A DNA stretch of 64,000 bases from Methanobacterium_B sp963825335 (GCA_963825335.1 CAWGSP010000001.1:1674001-1738000); one strand, 5' to 3'; positions 20,510 to 31,217 are shown, counted from the first letter of the stretch. The notes: a model not told the origin generated them from the letters alone. Numbers and translations: made by a program.

Positions 20510-21388
20510 TTACCCTAATTCGCTGTTATTTACTAATTCAATTAGATATTTACCGTATTCTGTTTTTTCTAGTGTTTCAGCCGACTTTAGAACTTTTACA
20601 TTGTCTATCCATCCATTGTTGTATGCTATCTCTTCCAAACAGGCAATATAAAACCCTTGTCTTTTTTGTATAGCTTCTACATAGTTAGAAGCTTCTAAAA
20701 GTCCGTTATGAGTTCCTGTATCGAGCCATGCCATTCCACGCCCTAATAATTCAACTTTTAGTTTTTTCATGTTTAGATATGCGTCATTTATACTGGTAAT
20801 TTCAATTTCGCCACGATCGGATGGTTTAACATTTTTAGCTATTTCAATCACTTGATTGTCGTAGAAATAAAGACCCGGCACAACGTAATTTGATTTAGGA
20901 TTTTCTGGTTTTTCTATGACAGAAAGCACGTTACCTTTTTCATCAAATTCAACAACCCCAAAGGGTCTAGGATCTCTGACATAGTATCCGAATATAACAG
21001 CACCTTCATTCAAAAGTGAAGATCTTTTGAGTATCTCACTAAACCTGTGGCCATGAAATATGTTATCTCCAAGGACCAAAGCCACATTATCTTCGCCAAT
21101 AAATTCTTCCCCCACAATAAACGCATCTGCAAGACCTTTAGGCTCATCTTGAACTGCATAAGTAAAAGACACTCCTAGATCACTACCATCGCCTAATAAT
21201 TCTTCATAACGTGGTAAATCATGAGGGGTTGATATAATCAATATTTCCCTTATACCAGCTAAGAATAGAACTGATATTGGATAATATATCATGGGTTTAT
21301 CATATATGGGTAGCAACTGTTTTGAAACGGCTTTAGTAATTGGATAAAGCCTAGTACCTGAACCTCCGGCTAATACTATTCCTTTCAT
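20510..21388 (-). CDS. rmlA: Glucose-1-phosphate thymidylyltransferase
   Basis: RmlA makes dTDP-glucose from dTTP and glucose 1-phosphate, the first step to dTDP-L-rhamnose. The N-terminal LAGGSGTRLYPIT (about residues 6-18) is the nucleotidyltransferase signature. SKQLLPIYDKPMIYYP, QDEPKGLADAF and LGDNIFHG are typical of the short RmlA type, and 292 residues is the usual length. GGAGGGGG stands just ahead of ATG 21388. The gene follows rmlD after 23 bp, a clear operon. rmlB and rmlC are not in the window, so the pathway must be completed elsewhere or another dTDP-sugar is made. Confidence 0.95.
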   Translation of the reverse strand: MKGIVLAGGSGTRLYPITKAVSKQLLPIYDKPMIYYPISVLFLAGIREILIISTPHDLPRYEELLGDGSDLGVSFTYAVQDEPKGLADAFIVGEEFIGEDNVALVLGDNIFHGHRFSEILKRSSLLNEGAVIFGYYVRDPRPFGVVEFDEKGNVLSVIEKPENPKSNYVVPGLYFYDNQVIEIAKNVKPSDRGEIEITSINDAYLNMKKLKVELLGRGMAWLDTGTHNGLLEASNYVEAIQKRQGFYIACLEEIAYNNGWIDNVKVLKSAETLEKTEYGKYLIELVNNSELG

Positions 21389-21411
21389 TTTTCCCCCTCC
21401 TATTTTGGAAT

Positions 21412-22248
21412 TTATAACAATTTCATATAATCTCTTAAAGCTAGTTTATAACTTCTTAGTTTGGGATATCCTTCCATTTTCCAGTTGTAATTTTCTAAAA
21501 CAGAATATTTAGGTCGTGGTGCAGGACGTGGAAATTCTTCTGTTGTCACAGGTTTTAAATCAACATCAACATTGGCCTGTTTGAAAATTTCAGCTGCATA
21601 ATCATACCAGGAGCAATGGTCGCTGTTGGTAATATGAAAAATTCCGTAGGTGGGTCTTTTTATGAGTTGAGCTATTGCATTTGCGAGATCCACTGTATAA
21701 GTGGGAGAACCGATTTGATCATTGACAACTGAAATACTATCATTAGTCTTTGCTAGATTTAACATGGTTGTGATAAAATTAGGGCCGTGAAATCCGTATA
21801 ACCATGATGTTCTAACGATATAAAATTCATTTAATATATCGCGGATGTAGACTTCTCCTGTGTGCTTAGTTTTACCGTAAACACTCAATGGGTTGGTTTG
21901 GTCGTATTCATAATAGGAATTACCCTTATTACCATCGAATACATAGTCTGTACATATATATACCATGCTGCTTCCCATCTCTTTGCAAGCGAAAGCTACA
22001 TTTCTTGTTCCTAATGCATTCACTTTATAGGCTAAGTCGGGATTGGATTCACTTCCATCAACATCTGTGTAAGCTGCTGCATGAATCACAACATCTGGAT
22101 TTATATTATTCACAGTTTCAATGGTTTTTTCCAGATCTGTGATGTCTAAAGTATCGATGGTTGTTGTTTCAACTTTATTTTCAGCAGATAAAACATCTAG
22201 TAAATCGTGTCCTAACATTCCCTCTGAACCAATCAGCATTATTTTCAT
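21412..22248 (-). CDS. rmlD: dTDP-4-dehydrorhamnose reductase
   Basis: RmlD reduces dTDP-4-dehydro-L-rhamnose to dTDP-L-rhamnose with NAD(P)H. The 278-residue chain has a Rossmann GSEGMLG motif (about 7-13), HAAAYTDVDGSE, the short-chain dehydrogenase pair Tyr124/Lys128 in YGKTK, and the family's SWLYG and GIFHITNS segments. These are the expected features and length. GGGAG precedes the ATG. It is the first gene of an rmlD-rmlA pair. Rhamnose donors would serve the nearby GT2 enzymes. The missing rmlB and rmlC leave a small doubt about the final sugar. Confidence 0.94.
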   Translation of the reverse strand: MKIMLIGSEGMLGHDLLDVLSAENKVETTTIDTLDITDLEKTIETVNNINPDVVIHAAAYTDVDGSESNPDLAYKVNALGTRNVAFACKEMGSSMVYICTDYVFDGNKGNSYYEYDQTNPLSVYGKTKHTGEVYIRDILNEFYIVRTSWLYGFHGPNFITTMLNLAKTNDSISVVNDQIGSPTYTVDLANAIAQLIKRPTYGIFHITNSDHCSWYDYAAEIFKQANVDVDLKPVTTEEFPRPAPRPKYSVLENYNWKMEGYPKLRSYKLALRDYMKLL

Positions 22249-22693
22249 TTTTTTTAGCTCCCAATCTTATTTTGGTACAAATTGTGAATTTATACTATCA
22301 ATATTCTTTTATTTTTTTTCTTATACTAACTTTTAGGTACCTATCATCTGGTGAACCGGCTATGATAAAAACTATGATGATGTGATTTTGATCATCACAC
22401 TAATCATAAGAATAGCTTCTGCTGTATCTTACAAACATGTTTAGGTTTTATAGTTTTTTAGTTCGGATGATAAGGATGATATTGGTATAACTGATTTTTT
22501 TATTCAATAGTATGTGATATCAAAATACTGGACCTGGTTATGTAATCATTGGAAGATGCATATGATGTGATGTTATTTAGTAAAAAACAGTAGTTTGTTT
22601 ATGTTATATATGCCACCCAACCTTGGAATTAAATTAATCAACTTCATAATTTGAAATGAATAAATCAAGAAATTTTAATCAAAGGAGGATTTT
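22249..22693. other. Intergenic region, about 445 bp, divergent promoters expected
   Basis: Spacer between divergent rmlD (-) and the relic lipoprotein gene (+). AT-rich, with no coding frame recognised. A strong AAAGGAGG ribosome site ends it at 22681-22688. Confidence 0.5.
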
Positions 22694-23255
22694 ATGATAC
22701 AAAAAAGTGTTTTGAATTATCATACTATTAATTGGATTTTGCTTAGGTGGGGTTATATGTTTATCTCAAACCAGCCAGTTCTCTTCACAAAGCAATCAGC
22801 TCCCTGGTGAAAGCAGTCCCCTGCCTACTCAAAACAATATAAGCGTGCCGCAGGACAATCCAATTGAATCATGTTCTGCAGTTATTTCCAATGGGAAATC
22901 AAGTAAAGCCATTAATGTTATCACATCAATAGAAAACTGCCCAAAAACTGCCCACAAAGGACAATATGTAACGCTTAAATTAATTATTACTAACAAAGGG
23001 ACTAAACCGATTTACAATGTATTAATCGATGAGCAGAATATACACGAAACAATTGGAACTCTAAAATCTGGAGATACTAAAAAAGTAACGTACAAGGAAT
23101 ATATATTCACAGACTAAGAAGTCAAAGCAGACTTTGGATCAGTTGCTGAAGTCAGTAATCCATATCCTATGGGGGGATTCAATGTGTATTATAATGATTA
23201 TAACTATAAGCAGCATGCAACATGCTTTGAAAGTTTTGAAATAAAATTGGTTTAA
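22694..23255 (+). pseudogene. Decayed exported protein with a DUF11/CARDB-like domain
   Basis: A strong ribosome site (AAAGGAGG, 22681-22688) leads to ATG 22694 and MIQKSVLN, after which the frame is wrong. In the next frame the sequence IIILLIGFCLGGVICLS reads as a signal peptide, then a mature chain follows with a beta-sandwich repeat (VTLKLIITNKGTKPIYNVLI, HETIGTLKSGDTKKVTY). An in-frame TAA at 23115-23117 interrupts this, and the same frame continues as EVKADFGSVAEVSNPYP to 23255. One frameshift near 22711-22716 and one nonsense codon therefore break the gene. It resembles DUF11-type surface proteins of methanogens. A working short product is unlikely. Confidence 0.75.
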
Positions 23256-23469
23256 TATGTCTTGTAATATAGATAATGTAATATTAATAGATGAAGCATG
23301 AAAGATGTAAATTTAACATCGAATAGTATAATAAAATGTCCGTTCATCCAGTTTACTTTATTATAATTTTTTTAAATTTGATTATTTGAGGTTGAATAAG
23401 ATATTTAACACTTAATTTGAATATAAAAAAAAATAATAATAGATTTAAAAAATTATTATCCAATAGTTT

Positions 23470-24180
23470 TTATGATGATTTCAATACAAATGCGCCGGGT
23501 TTGCTGCTTGTTGAATTAAACATCATGTTTATCCCATAAGCACGATATGGTACATCTACCCATTTCTTGTTCTGGTATATCTGAACAGATCTGTGTCTGC
23601 TAGAGTATGGTGTACGGTACTGTAATATTCTGACTTTTATTTTGGCTGATTTCATTTTATTGTACAAATAATCACTCATTGCCCAGCAGTCACCAGAACC
23701 GATCTTCTGCATGGCCTGTCCCGTTGATGCCCTGTGACTGTAACCAAATTTTGAAGCACTTTTCATAATTTGAGCCAAGGTTTGTCCTGTTGGTTTAACT
23801 GGATTTGTTTTGATTTTAAGTCCTTGTGTAGCTAAATTATTATTAAATGTGGCTATCGCAATTTTCCTTGCACCGAAACTCACATAACTTGGTAATCTTC
23901 CATTTTTATTGTAGAAAGCTTGTGCCCTGTTGAGTCCATCTTTCAGTTGTGCAACTGTTAATCCATTCACTAATGTTGTTGTCGCCACAGTTTTATTAAC
24001 TTTGTTTGTGACAGAATTAGTCCCATTATTAATGGTTTTATTTACTGATAAGTTGACAGCTGTTACATGTGATTTAATGGTCAGTGATTGATTTAAATTA
24101 GTAGCGCTTGCCGTGCTGACATTTAAAAATAGGGCCAATCCAAATAATAGTATTATTGATAAACACATTTCTCGCTTAAT
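23470..24180 (-). CDS. Exported pseudomurein-binding transglutaminase-like protein
   Basis: A signal peptide (LSIILLFGLALFLNVSTASA) leads into a linker and a pseudomurein-binding repeat (LTVAQLKDGLNRAQAFYNKN, then GRLPSYVSFG). The C-terminal half looks like a transglutaminase/peptidase C71-type fold: GSGDCWAMSDYLY supplies the cysteine, SRHRSV the histidine and KWVDVPY the aspartate. Such proteins bind or cleave pseudomurein peptide cross-links, so this may be a wall-remodelling endoisopeptidase. The ORF extends to TTG 24213, but GGAGG (24188-24192) is spaced for an ATT codon at 24180, which gives MKREMCLSII; ATG 24168 is the alternative. Its promoter is shared with the gene at 39545-40054. 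Confidence 0.85.
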   Translation of the reverse strand: MKREMCLSIILLFGLALFLNVSTASATNLNQSLTIKSHVTAVNLSVNKTINNGTNSVTNKVNKTVATTTLVNGLTVAQLKDGLNRAQAFYNKNGRLPSYVSFGARKIAIATFNNNLATQGLKIKTNPVKPTGQTLAQIMKSASKFGYSHRASTGQAMQKIGSGDCWAMSDYLYNKMKSAKIKVRILQYRTPYSSRHRSVQIYQNKKWVDVPYRAYGINMMFNSTSSKPGAFVLKSS

Positions 24181-24187
24181 TCTACCG

Positions 24188-24192
24188 CCTCC
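24188..24192 (-). promoter_or_regulatory. Ribosome binding site deciding the ATT start
   Basis: GGAGG followed by CG on the - strand. Seven bases separate it from ATT 24180 and 19 from ATG 24168, so it points to the ATT codon. Confidence 0.6.
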
Positions 24193-24255
24193 ATGTCTGA
24201 ACTTCCAAATCAATATAATACGAGAAATCAGACTTAATAATAGTCACATCGAAAT

Positions 24256-24322
24256 CATATATAAAGCTTATGGTTTAAAATCAATTATAAAACTCATTAT
24301 GAACTCTGTTTTTAAATTAAAG
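24256..24322 (-). promoter_or_regulatory. Promoter and upstream element shared with 40132-40196
   Basis: On the - strand this holds CTTTATATATG (a TATA box) preceded by about 55 bases conserved with the leader of the secreted protein gene at 39545-40054, including AAAAACAGAGTTC. The TATA lies about 78 bases from the proposed start, against about 80 in the other gene. The similarity is seen directly; common regulation is inferred. Confidence 0.7.
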
Positions 24323-24797
24323 ACAATTTTAACGGTTTTAATTTTCACTTAACACAATTATTATTCTTTGATTTTATTTTCAAATAATAGGGCTATTTTA
24401 AACTGCTTTTACTAAAAAACCATATCTACAATGACTTCATACTTTAATAAATATCATATGATAATAATAATTGCCTTATATATCTCGAATTATTGGGGAA
24501 GATTACATATAGTTTAATCTTTAATGTTTCCATTAACACTTTTAAATTATTTAATTTTAATTTAAACATTTAAGAAGATATTAATTCATCAAACTGATTT
24601 TAGACGCAATTCAAAAAAAATCCTTATTATTACTCAATACGGAATAATTTGTGATGATATTATTTGATTTTATTACAGGCCAAGCTATATCGATAGAAAT
24701 AAAATGAAATTTTGATATGTATCACACAACCAATTCTGATGACTTTCAAATATTTAAATTATTTTATTGATAATTAAATGTAGATTATGAATATTTT
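24323..24797. other. Intergenic remainder, about 475 bp
   Basis: AT-rich sequence upstream of the shared promoter element and downstream of the frameshifted surface-protein gene. No open frame or repeat worth reporting. Confidence 0.5.
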
Positions 24798-24824
24798 AAA
24801 AAAGAAAAAAAGAAAAAGGGGTTT
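24798..24824 (-). terminator. Oligo-T terminator of the surface-protein gene
   Basis: Just past the TAA, the - strand reads CCCC followed by three T-runs broken by single C residues. Archaeal transcription commonly stops at such U-tracts, and no gene follows directly. Confidence 0.55.
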
Positions 24825-24827
24825 TTT

Positions 24828-27800
24828 TTATGCGGATTTAAATTTAAATGTGTACGTTGCTTGTAGGTTGTTTCCTGCTATGTCAGTGATTGATGCTGCT
24901 GGTATGTAAACCTGGTATGTGTCGTTGGCTAGTCTGTTGAGGTTAGTTGTGATGACCAATGCATTTCCAGAGATTTTAGTTGTTATACCAATAATTACTC
25001 CTGTATTAATGTTTTTAACGTATATCGTTGAGTAGTTTGAACCACTTTTTATATTTTCACTGAAATAGATGGTTATAGGTGTTGTTCTAGAAACCCTGTC
25101 TGTAGATTTGCGGGTGTAGTGGATTTAACTGTTGGTGGTACTGCATCAACTGTGAAGTTCGATACGTAATTTGAAGCCAGTGTGAAATTTCCACTATCCA
25201 TTAAACAGTTGGATGGTATTGTTAATGTGTATGTACCAGAAGCATAGGTTCCGCTTGTTTTGTTATTGTTAGTGTAGTCCCGCTTAGTGTGGTTGTTATT
25301 GGTATCACTGTTCCACTGCTTGTTTTAAGTACTATGTTGTTGAATCCTGCACCTTCGTTAAGAGCCTCGTTCAAGGTTACTGTTATAACTTTATTTGCGG
25401 TTACTAATGTACTGTTTACAGGATTTATTGCTGTTATTTGTGGTTTAATACATGTGAAACTCGTGGAATAACTAGAGTTTAATCCGAATCCTCCATTATC
25501 AACTAGGCTGTTGGATGGTATTATGAGTGTGTAGGAGGTTCCAGCTAAGGTTCCGCTGGTTGGGGTTATTGTTAGTGTGTTGCCGGTTAGTAAGAGATTT
25601 ATTGATACTTTTGTTCCGTTGCTGGTTTCAAGGATTATATTGTTGAATCCTGAACCTTCTAAAACGTTTTCGTTTAAGGTTACTGTGATAGGACTACCTA
25701 ACGGCACGTTTACTGCTCCGTTTACTGGATTGGTTGATGTTATTTGTGGTTTAACACAAGTGAAATTTGATACATAAGTTGCATTTAAAACATTGTTTGC
25801 TGAATCCATTAGGCTGTTGTATGGTATAGTGAGTGTATATGTATCACCAACAAACTCTCCGCTTGCAGGGGTTATTGTTAGTATGTTGCCGTTTAGCGTG
25901 GTTGTTATTGGTACTGTTCCGTTGCTTGAAGTGAGGACTATGTTGTTGAATCCTGGACCTTCGTTAACATTTTCATTAAACGTTACCGTGATCGGGCTTG
26001 TTACAGGTACGTTCACTGCACCGCTGGCAGGGCTGATACTCACAACTTTGGGTCCGAGTGTTGTGAAACTGATCTGACTACCAGTTAACGAGATATTAGA
26101 TAGGCTCATCAACGAGTCGTATGGTAAATAGAGCGTGTACAATGTTGTAGGAGTTGTATTTGGATAGTGGCGTTACGGTAAGTGTGTTACCAGTAATAGC
26201 TACAGTACCCTGAGGGAGGGATACATATCCATTTGCATTGCTGAGTGATATATCATTGAATGCAGTACCTGCTGTTACTGGTTGATCGAAGACCACACTT
26301 ATAGCAGTATTTGTTGGTACGTTCACTGCTCCATTTGCGGGATTTGATCGTACAATTTGTGGAGGATTGGTATCCACTAGGTTATTAAATGATGAAACAA
26401 ATGCATCACTTGTGTACTGACCAATATCTGTAGAATATGTATCGTAAGCCCCTATTGTGGTTGGGAAGTCATTGGACCATGTTATCCCTGCAATATATGC
26501 ATCTCCCATTTGGTTAAGTGCTATTGCATTTCCATAATCTGCATTACCTCCTCCCAATAGTGATGTTTGAACTGTTGCATTGGTTAATGGGTTCTGTACA
26601 GTGGTTAAAAATACATCTTCAAAACCTTCTGTACTGCCGTATGTTGTTTCATTGTCGTTTATATTAGGGAAGTTGGTTGAATTAGTTGTACCAACAAGTC
26701 CTATGGTACCGTTGTTGGATAATACTATTCCATTTGCAGTGTCGATACCGTTTCCACCGATATATGTGCTGTACAATACATTTTGTATTTGTTTATCAAA
26801 TATTGTTAGGAATGCGTTTTCTTCTCCATTATTCTTGCTTTGGAAGGCATTTTTAGTTGTGTACATGTTGTCGGAATAGGTTCCGCCTGTAACATAGACC
26901 CTTCCAACTGAATCTACTGCAATACCTGTACCATAGTCATTTGCCGATCCCCCGATAAATGCAAATCCATCTATATTTCCGAGATTCATATTATCTAGCT
27001 TGACTACAAAAGCATCGTAGCCTCCATTATTAGTTTCATAACCATTGTTTGGATACAAATTAGTATTGGTTATCAGAGGGAAATCAGTTGCATTCGTTGC
27101 CCCAGTTATATAGATATAATTTTGCTGGTCTGTTGCAATTGCTGTGGCATAACTTGTTCCAGTCCCACCGAAAATCACACTCGATAACATACAAGTGAGA
27201 TTATTGTTAAATTTCGAAACAAATACGTCTCCATTACCAGTATACGTGTTCATTGCATTGGGTTCATTGAAACCTGTTACATAACCCGGATAACTGGTTA
27301 CAGAATTTCCATCAGGATCTGTACCATTGAATGAAAATGTTTCACCAGTAACATAAACATTGTTTGAAGAATCTACCATAATTGCATTGGCTAAATCTTC
27401 CCTGTTACCTCCATAAACAGTACTATTTTCTAAAATCAAATTAGTGCTGTTTAATTTTGAAATAAAGACATCTCCACCACCCAGTGCCCAAGGTACAGCA
27501 TAAGAATTATTTGTTGTTGGGAATAGATATCCTGTATCATTAGTGGAGTAAGTTATACCTGTTATGAAAACATCACAATTAGTTGCTCCGTTATCATCTA
27601 AGGCAATGCCTGTTGCTTTGTCACTCTGACTGCCACCTAGAAAAGTACAGGATTCTAATGTGCTGAGGTCTGGGCTAAATTTGGATACGAATACGTCCCA
27701 TGATCCTGTTGACAGTAAATCAGTATTACTATTAAATTGTTGGGATGTAGTAACCGGAAAATCATCAGAGCCAGTGTAACCTGTTACATAGACATTTCCT

Positions 27801-28576
27801 GCATTATCAACAGCAATAGCCTGAGCACCATCGTAACTGCTGCCTCCGAGGTATGTGCTGTCTAAGAGGGGGTCTATTGTTAAAGCATATTTTTTGTTGT
27901 ATGCGCCAACTTGATAACCGTAGCTTAAACCATTGATGGTATAAGAAACAGGCACATAAACCATCTTACCGTTAATTAACTGGTAAGCTGCAGGATTAGT
28001 TAGTTCAAACGAATTGGTTCCGTTTATAATTTCAAGCGAACCGTCTTTGGCTATTTTCAGTTCAGTTGCACCGCTAATCAACATTGAAATATTGTCAATA
28101 TTTCCATTGGTTCCTATGGTGTATATTTGTTCTACATTCTTCCCGTGTGCAACGAGATCTAGGTTGATCCCATTATATAGGTTTGAATACTGTACTTCAT
28201 CGTAAGTTTTCACATTTTTTGTGACTGTTTTTCCGATGTAGTAGGTCACCTTAGTTTTTGACTGATTTTTTCCTGTCACACTTACATTGTTGGCATTTTG
28301 GAAGCTTTGAGAAACTATCCATGCTGTTTTATTGTTGTTCAGTGTGTAGGTTATTCCGTTGTTTGTGACATAAACAGTACCTACCAAAGTATTAGCCGAG
28401 TATTTAACCTCTTTATTCAAAATTTGCCCTTCATTAGAAGTAAAAGGGATGGTTACCGTACTAAATTTTTGGTTGGTTAAATTTACATCTTTTGATGTGC
28501 TGGCTGCACTCGCAGCTCCCATAAAAAAGAAAGAACACATAAAGATAATTAATATCAAATATTTTGACACCTTCAT
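24828..28576 (-). pseudogene. Giant surface protein: SBBP beta-propeller plus Ig-like Big_5 repeats, three frameshifts
   Basis: The first frame (28576-26096) has a signal peptide (LILIIFMCSFFFMGAASAAS), an N-terminal beta domain and repeats of the SBBP beta-propeller type (AVDNAGNVYVTGYTGSDDFP and variants), then a first Ig-like domain (SNPANGAVNVPTNTAISVVF). The frame is lost near 26150, resumes at 26142-25222 with two and a half more Big_5-like domains, shifts again near 25250 (an A-run) and near 25100, and ends in a beta domain closing FKFKSA at 24828. The reconstructed protein is about 1240 residues. It would be a cell-surface or adhesion protein. Domain order is intact, so the frameshifts are recent or sequencing errors. 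Confidence 0.85.
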
Positions 28577-28931
28577 CTAATCACCAATCTCCTGATGTTA
28601 ATACCCCCGTTGTTATAATGGTAATATAATCATTGATATCTATAATCATAACCATCTTATAAATTCATATGTTATGATTGTAGAAGACACTCATTTAGCA
28701 TCATATCTATTCATTTCAATCCATCCGAACAATCAGTCATATTATCAAAAAAAGGAATAGAATACATCATCGATGGTTCTGATCAACTATTTATATTAGT
28801 AATTGAAAATTGTTCATTATTTATCATAAAATAGGATACAGTATTATGTCACAGAAATCAGTATGATCGAATTTAACAACCCAACATTCATAAAAAAAAA
28901 TAAAAAATAATTGAATACTTAAAAAAATAAT
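28577..28931. other. Intergenic region, about 355 bp
   Basis: Spacer between two - strand surface-protein genes. GGTGAT stands just before the downstream ATG 28576 and a TTATAAATT stretch near 28660 could be its TATA box. Nothing else seen. Confidence 0.45.
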
Positions 28932-30917
28932 TCAGGTCAATTTCTTAAAGGTTACTAATCCGCAGAATAAAAGGCATACGCCAATAATAAGTGGTATTAA
29001 AGGTATTCCAGTTTTCTTTGTCGCCACAGTTTTTATTTTCGATTCATTTAGATTATGATGATCTGTGCTGTTAGCTGTAAATAAACTAGTAATCATCATC
29101 GGGTTTGTATGTAAATTTTGAACAGCAGCTTCGAATCCAGGGTAACTGTTTAAACCTGAATCATATAATAAACCATTGATCATCAATAAAGCAACAGCAC
29201 CATTAGGAAGTGTTCCAATGTTCCATATTCCTGTTACAGGGTTGTAACTTCCATAATTCGCATAGTATGAAAGATATTTGATTCCATTAGGTATCTTCTC
29301 ATTTATAATCACATTCAATCCACTTTCAGGCCCATGGTTTAGTACACTAACCATATAATATATCTTACCCGCATTAGTTTTGATAATTTTTTTACTAACA
29401 GCTAAATTGGCTGAAACATCTGCGAAGGCTTTTAAACACACATTAGCATTGGTTATAATTGATGTCATATCGGTCCATGAAGATCCGTCGCTGCTCACAA
29501 AACTTTGCCCTGGACTGGCAGTTGCCTGGCTGCTGTAACCGTAGACAGGATATTCAAGTGTGATAGGTGTATCAAAATTAGGTGTTGTTAACTTTACAAC
29601 TATACTAAATGTTTCACCTGAAAGTAAATTAACATATTTACTCAAGTTAACCGTGAAATAACCTTCACTACTCATTAATCCACTTTGGACTAGGGCCAAT
29701 GTTCCAGATGCAGGATCGTTGGCCTTCGGATTTAAGTAAACATATATTTTATACGGGGAATTAGGACTCATAACATAAAAACTTGTGGCTGCTAATCTTT
29801 CGTTGCTTTTTGCCTTGAAAACATTTGAAAAATAGGCTGTATCTGTGCCAAGCCCGTAATAACCAACAGCCCCTAAGGGATCGTACTGATAGATATAGTT
29901 GTAATTGGTTGTAGGTTCTGCATCCATGAAGACCACGTTGTTATCATCGTTAGCAAGTTGGGTGTCATAATACGAGACATAGAAATATCCACTGTCCCCC
30001 CAACCAGTACCCCAACTATTCTCAACTATGAATGCGCCATTACCCGGTGGTTCAATAGCGAAGTTAGTTTTACTGTAATTATCATCCCACCCAACAATAT
30101 CAACAGCATGGTTCACATCATCTGAACCATTGTAATAATATCCATAGGTATAAGGGTTGTAGTAGAGGTCATCATAGTTCAATAAACTATAAACAGCGCC
30201 GTATTTCATGATGGCCATTTTTAATGCGGTGTTGTTGTAAACACCATTTGTACTGGTTCTAGGAGGTATGAAAACAGCATCCTGAACATGTAATACTGGT
30301 TTGAGTCCGCTGGGTGAAATCCCACTGTTTACATTGTATGGATCTTGAGCATCTGTCACAGGGCCCTGATAACTCGAAAGATATGCTAGTGCCTCCTGCC
30401 AAGTACCTCCATCATCGTACCCACGATCAAATTCCCCTGGATAACTGTAACTACAGATATCCTTCATATTATTCACTGAAAAATCCCAAGATTGTGATGG
30501 CAAAAGACAGGACTCCAGGGAATCTAAGGCCGCAAATGCCCAACATGTACCTGCAGTTCCCTGGTTTCCAACGGGTCCAACCCTATCATAATCCCTCAAA
30601 TCATACTCCGATGGTAAACTCGTCACATTAGCTGCAGGAGTAACATTTTTAACCGTAACAAAATTCTTTGTACTGTTAACAGATACATTGGAAATGTTTG
30701 ATTTTAATGTAGAAGCATTGTTAATATTTGAACTGGAAACATCAGTACTAGAGTTGGTACCGTTAATATGCGAAGCCGAAGCTGCGCTTGAGACAGTGGA
30801 ACTAGAGTTAGTACCATTAACAACTACTGCTGTCGCAACACCAGAAATAGTAAATGATAAACATAAAACTAGGACCAATAATAAGACCTTAACCTGATCA
30901 TCAACAATTTCCATCAT
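28932..30917 (-). CDS. Papain-like (C1A) surface cysteine peptidase with lectin-like domain and membrane anchor
   Basis: A 661-residue exported protein. A hydrophobic signal segment (VLLLVLVLCLSFTIS) precedes a Ser/Thr/Asn-rich linker with many N-glycosylation sequons. The peptidase domain runs from about 102 (LPSEYDLRDY) and shows the full papain set: Gln119 in VGNQG, Cys125 in GTCWAFAA, His270 in VNHAVDIVGW and Asn300 in ENSWGTGWGDSGYF. A lectin-like domain and a DUF11-like segment follow, and the C-terminus has a membrane helix (PLIPLIIGVCLLFCGLVTF) with a lysine end. It should act outside the cell, anchored in the membrane. The peptidase domain is intact, unlike the neighbouring surface gene. 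The substrate is unknown. Confidence 0.88.
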   Translation of the reverse strand: MMEIVDDQVKVLLLVLVLCLSFTISGVATAVVVNGTNSSSTVSSAASASHINGTNSSTDVSSSNINNASTLKSNISNVSVNSTKNFVTVKNVTPAANVTSLPSEYDLRDYDRVGPVGNQGTAGTCWAFAALDSLESCLLPSQSWDFSVNNMKDICSYSYPGEFDRGYDDGGTWQEALAYLSSYQGPVTDAQDPYNVNSGISPSGLKPVLHVQDAVFIPPRTSTNGVYNNTALKMAIMKYGAVYSLLNYDDLYYNPYTYGYYYNGSDDVNHAVDIVGWDDNYSKTNFAIEPPGNGAFIVENSWGTGWGDSGYFYVSYYDTQLANDDNNVVFMDAEPTTNYNYIYQYDPLGAVGYYGLGTDTAYFSNVFKAKSNERLAATSFYVMSPNSPYKIYVYLNPKANDPASGTLALVQSGLMSSEGYFTVNLSKYVNLLSGETFSIVVKLTTPNFDTPITLEYPVYGYSSQATASPGQSFVSSDGSSWTDMTSIITNANVCLKAFADVSANLAVSKKIIKTNAGKIYYMVSVLNHGPESGLNVIINEKIPNGIKYLSYYANYGSYNPVTGIWNIGTLPNGAVALLMINGLLYDSGLNSYPGFEAAVQNLHTNPMMITSLFTANSTDHHNLNESKIKTVATKKTGIPLIPLIIGVCLLFCGLVTFKKLT

Positions 30918-31217
30918 TTTTTAATCCAATTTTTTTTATTTTCAATGTGCTAAGTTAATTCTATTAATCACTGATCTTTTTTATGTATCCACAAGCTAAT
31001 AATGATATGTAAGCAACATCCAAATTCTGAATAGTTTATTACCTAATGAAAATATGACTCGGCAAAATAATATTACTATAAAAGCCCCGAAATATATTAT
31101 AAACTCGATAAATCGTATAAAAAAAATATGCTAGACTGTTCAATGACAGTTTAAGTTGTATGGGATGATAAGAGAATGATTTTTATTACTATTTAATAAT
31201 TAAGCATTCAATATGCA
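30918..31217. other. Intergenic region, about 300 bp
   Basis: AT-rich spacer between the pseudaminic acid operon end and the peptidase gene. No coding frame; the peptidase promoter should lie here. Confidence 0.45.

Noticed and set aside
20510..22248. A full rhamnose operon
   Set aside because: Only rmlD and rmlA are present; no rmlB or rmlC frame exists in the window.
25289..28480. Hydrophobic + strand frames opposite the Ig-like/propeller gene
   Set aside because: Shadows of the repeated Val/Thr-rich coding strand; they recur with each repeat unit and have no start signals.
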